Part shown: positions 59,821 through 59,913 of the stretch, piece by piece
How the letters are laid out: each line of letters opens with the position of its first letter
Numbering within the stretch: the stretch's first letter is position 1
Source: Acetobacteraceae bacterium
GTDB taxonomy: Bacteria > Pseudomonadota > Alphaproteobacteria > Acetobacterales > Acetobacteraceae
DNA length: 59,913 nucleotides
NCBI GenBank assembly: GCA_022842185.1
Contig: JALHQB010000023.1
Location: 1 to 59,913 of the forward strand
Direction: 5' to 3'
The notes under the pieces: generated by a model
Seen by the model: the letters and a program-made list of their open reading frames with translations, nothing else
Databases searched by the model: none
Told to the model about the DNA's origin: nothing
Made by a program: the position numbers and the translations under genes

Positions 59821-59913
59821 TCACGGGTCTTCCGAAACGGGGTCGTGGTGTGATTCATAGGTCTCCGGCAGAGCAACCGGAGGCGGTGATGGGTTGGCGG
59901 CGCGGGCGGGCGT
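59795..59913. repeat. Repeat-like sequence at the broken end of the PEP carboxylase-like gene
   Basis: From about 59795, TTAGAGCGTTTTCCCCCAAA and GGGTCTTCCGAAACGGGG differ in style from the coding sequence and end the PEP carboxylase similarity. TTAGAGCGTTTTC resembles ends of small dispersed elements in alphaproteobacteria (from memory, not checked). The element continues beyond the right edge. Confidence 0.35.

Noticed and set aside
1..59913. tRNA, rRNA, prophage or insertion-sequence genes
   Set aside because: Intergenic regions were scanned by eye for cloverleaf arms, rRNA-like sequence and transposase or integrase motifs; none was found.

Overview
The window is a GC-rich bacterial chromosome segment with almost all space coding. 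It reads as an alphaproteobacterium of the Rhodospirillales, most likely a Roseomonas-like Acetobacteraceae. The clues are the fliL-fliM-DUF6468 order, the fliX/flgI/dksA neighbourhood, a one-cysteine DksA, UPF0262, several Bug-type (TctC) solute receptors and repeated GC-rich intergenic hairpins. The genus is inference from gene content. No rRNA, tRNA, CRISPR array or transposase gene was seen.

Region 1 (1-14403) is mainly flagellar. A leftward operon (fliL, fliM, DUF6468, a truncated membrane gene) diverges from flgF-flgG-flgA-flgH. After a phosphate block (pstS plus a Na/Pi symporter), an SRAP protein and a methyltransferase come dksA and fliX (leftward) and flgI, a rod-binding flgJ-type gene and an flgN-like gene (rightward). 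Good sigma-54 promoters (TGGCAY-N5-TTGC) lie before flgF and flgI.

Region 2 (14453-24566) has two half-size permeases and then a tightly overlapped cluster: RibD-type reductase, atypical medium-chain dehydrogenase, 53-residue membrane peptide, PTPS-like protein without the usual catalytic residues, GT4 glycosyltransferase and methyltransferase. I infer an undescribed pathway for a modified pterin-like or flavin-precursor-like compound; this is the best candidate novel system here. It is followed by a cupin, 3-oxo-tetronate kinase and decarboxylase (otnK/otnC), a DUF4406 protein, an NHL beta-propeller and methylglyoxal synthase.

Region 3 (24493-48386) is catabolic and accessory. It holds mtnA with an isochorismatase-like hydrolase and a GlcD-like oxidase, a hydantoin-racemase-like enzyme, two N-carbamoyl-D-amino-acid-hydrolase-like amidases, a hydantoinase-like amidohydrolase, a flavin monooxygenase, phosphonopyruvate hydrolase, two Bug receptors (one fused in frame to an alpha/beta hydrolase) and prpD/prpC. 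A small A/T-richer island carries an RTX protein and a frameshifted Hint-domain gene.

Region 4 (48387-59913) holds a lysine/alanine-rich histone-like protein, a GNAT, a DbpA-like DEAD-box helicase, an MBL hydrolase with two DMT exporters, a lipid-sugar type set (methyltransferase, GT2, SMR-like protein, DUF3574 lipoprotein) and a truncated PEP-carboxylase-like gene that stops at a repeat near the right edge. Three families of structured intergenic repeats recur across the window, mostly at gene 3' ends.
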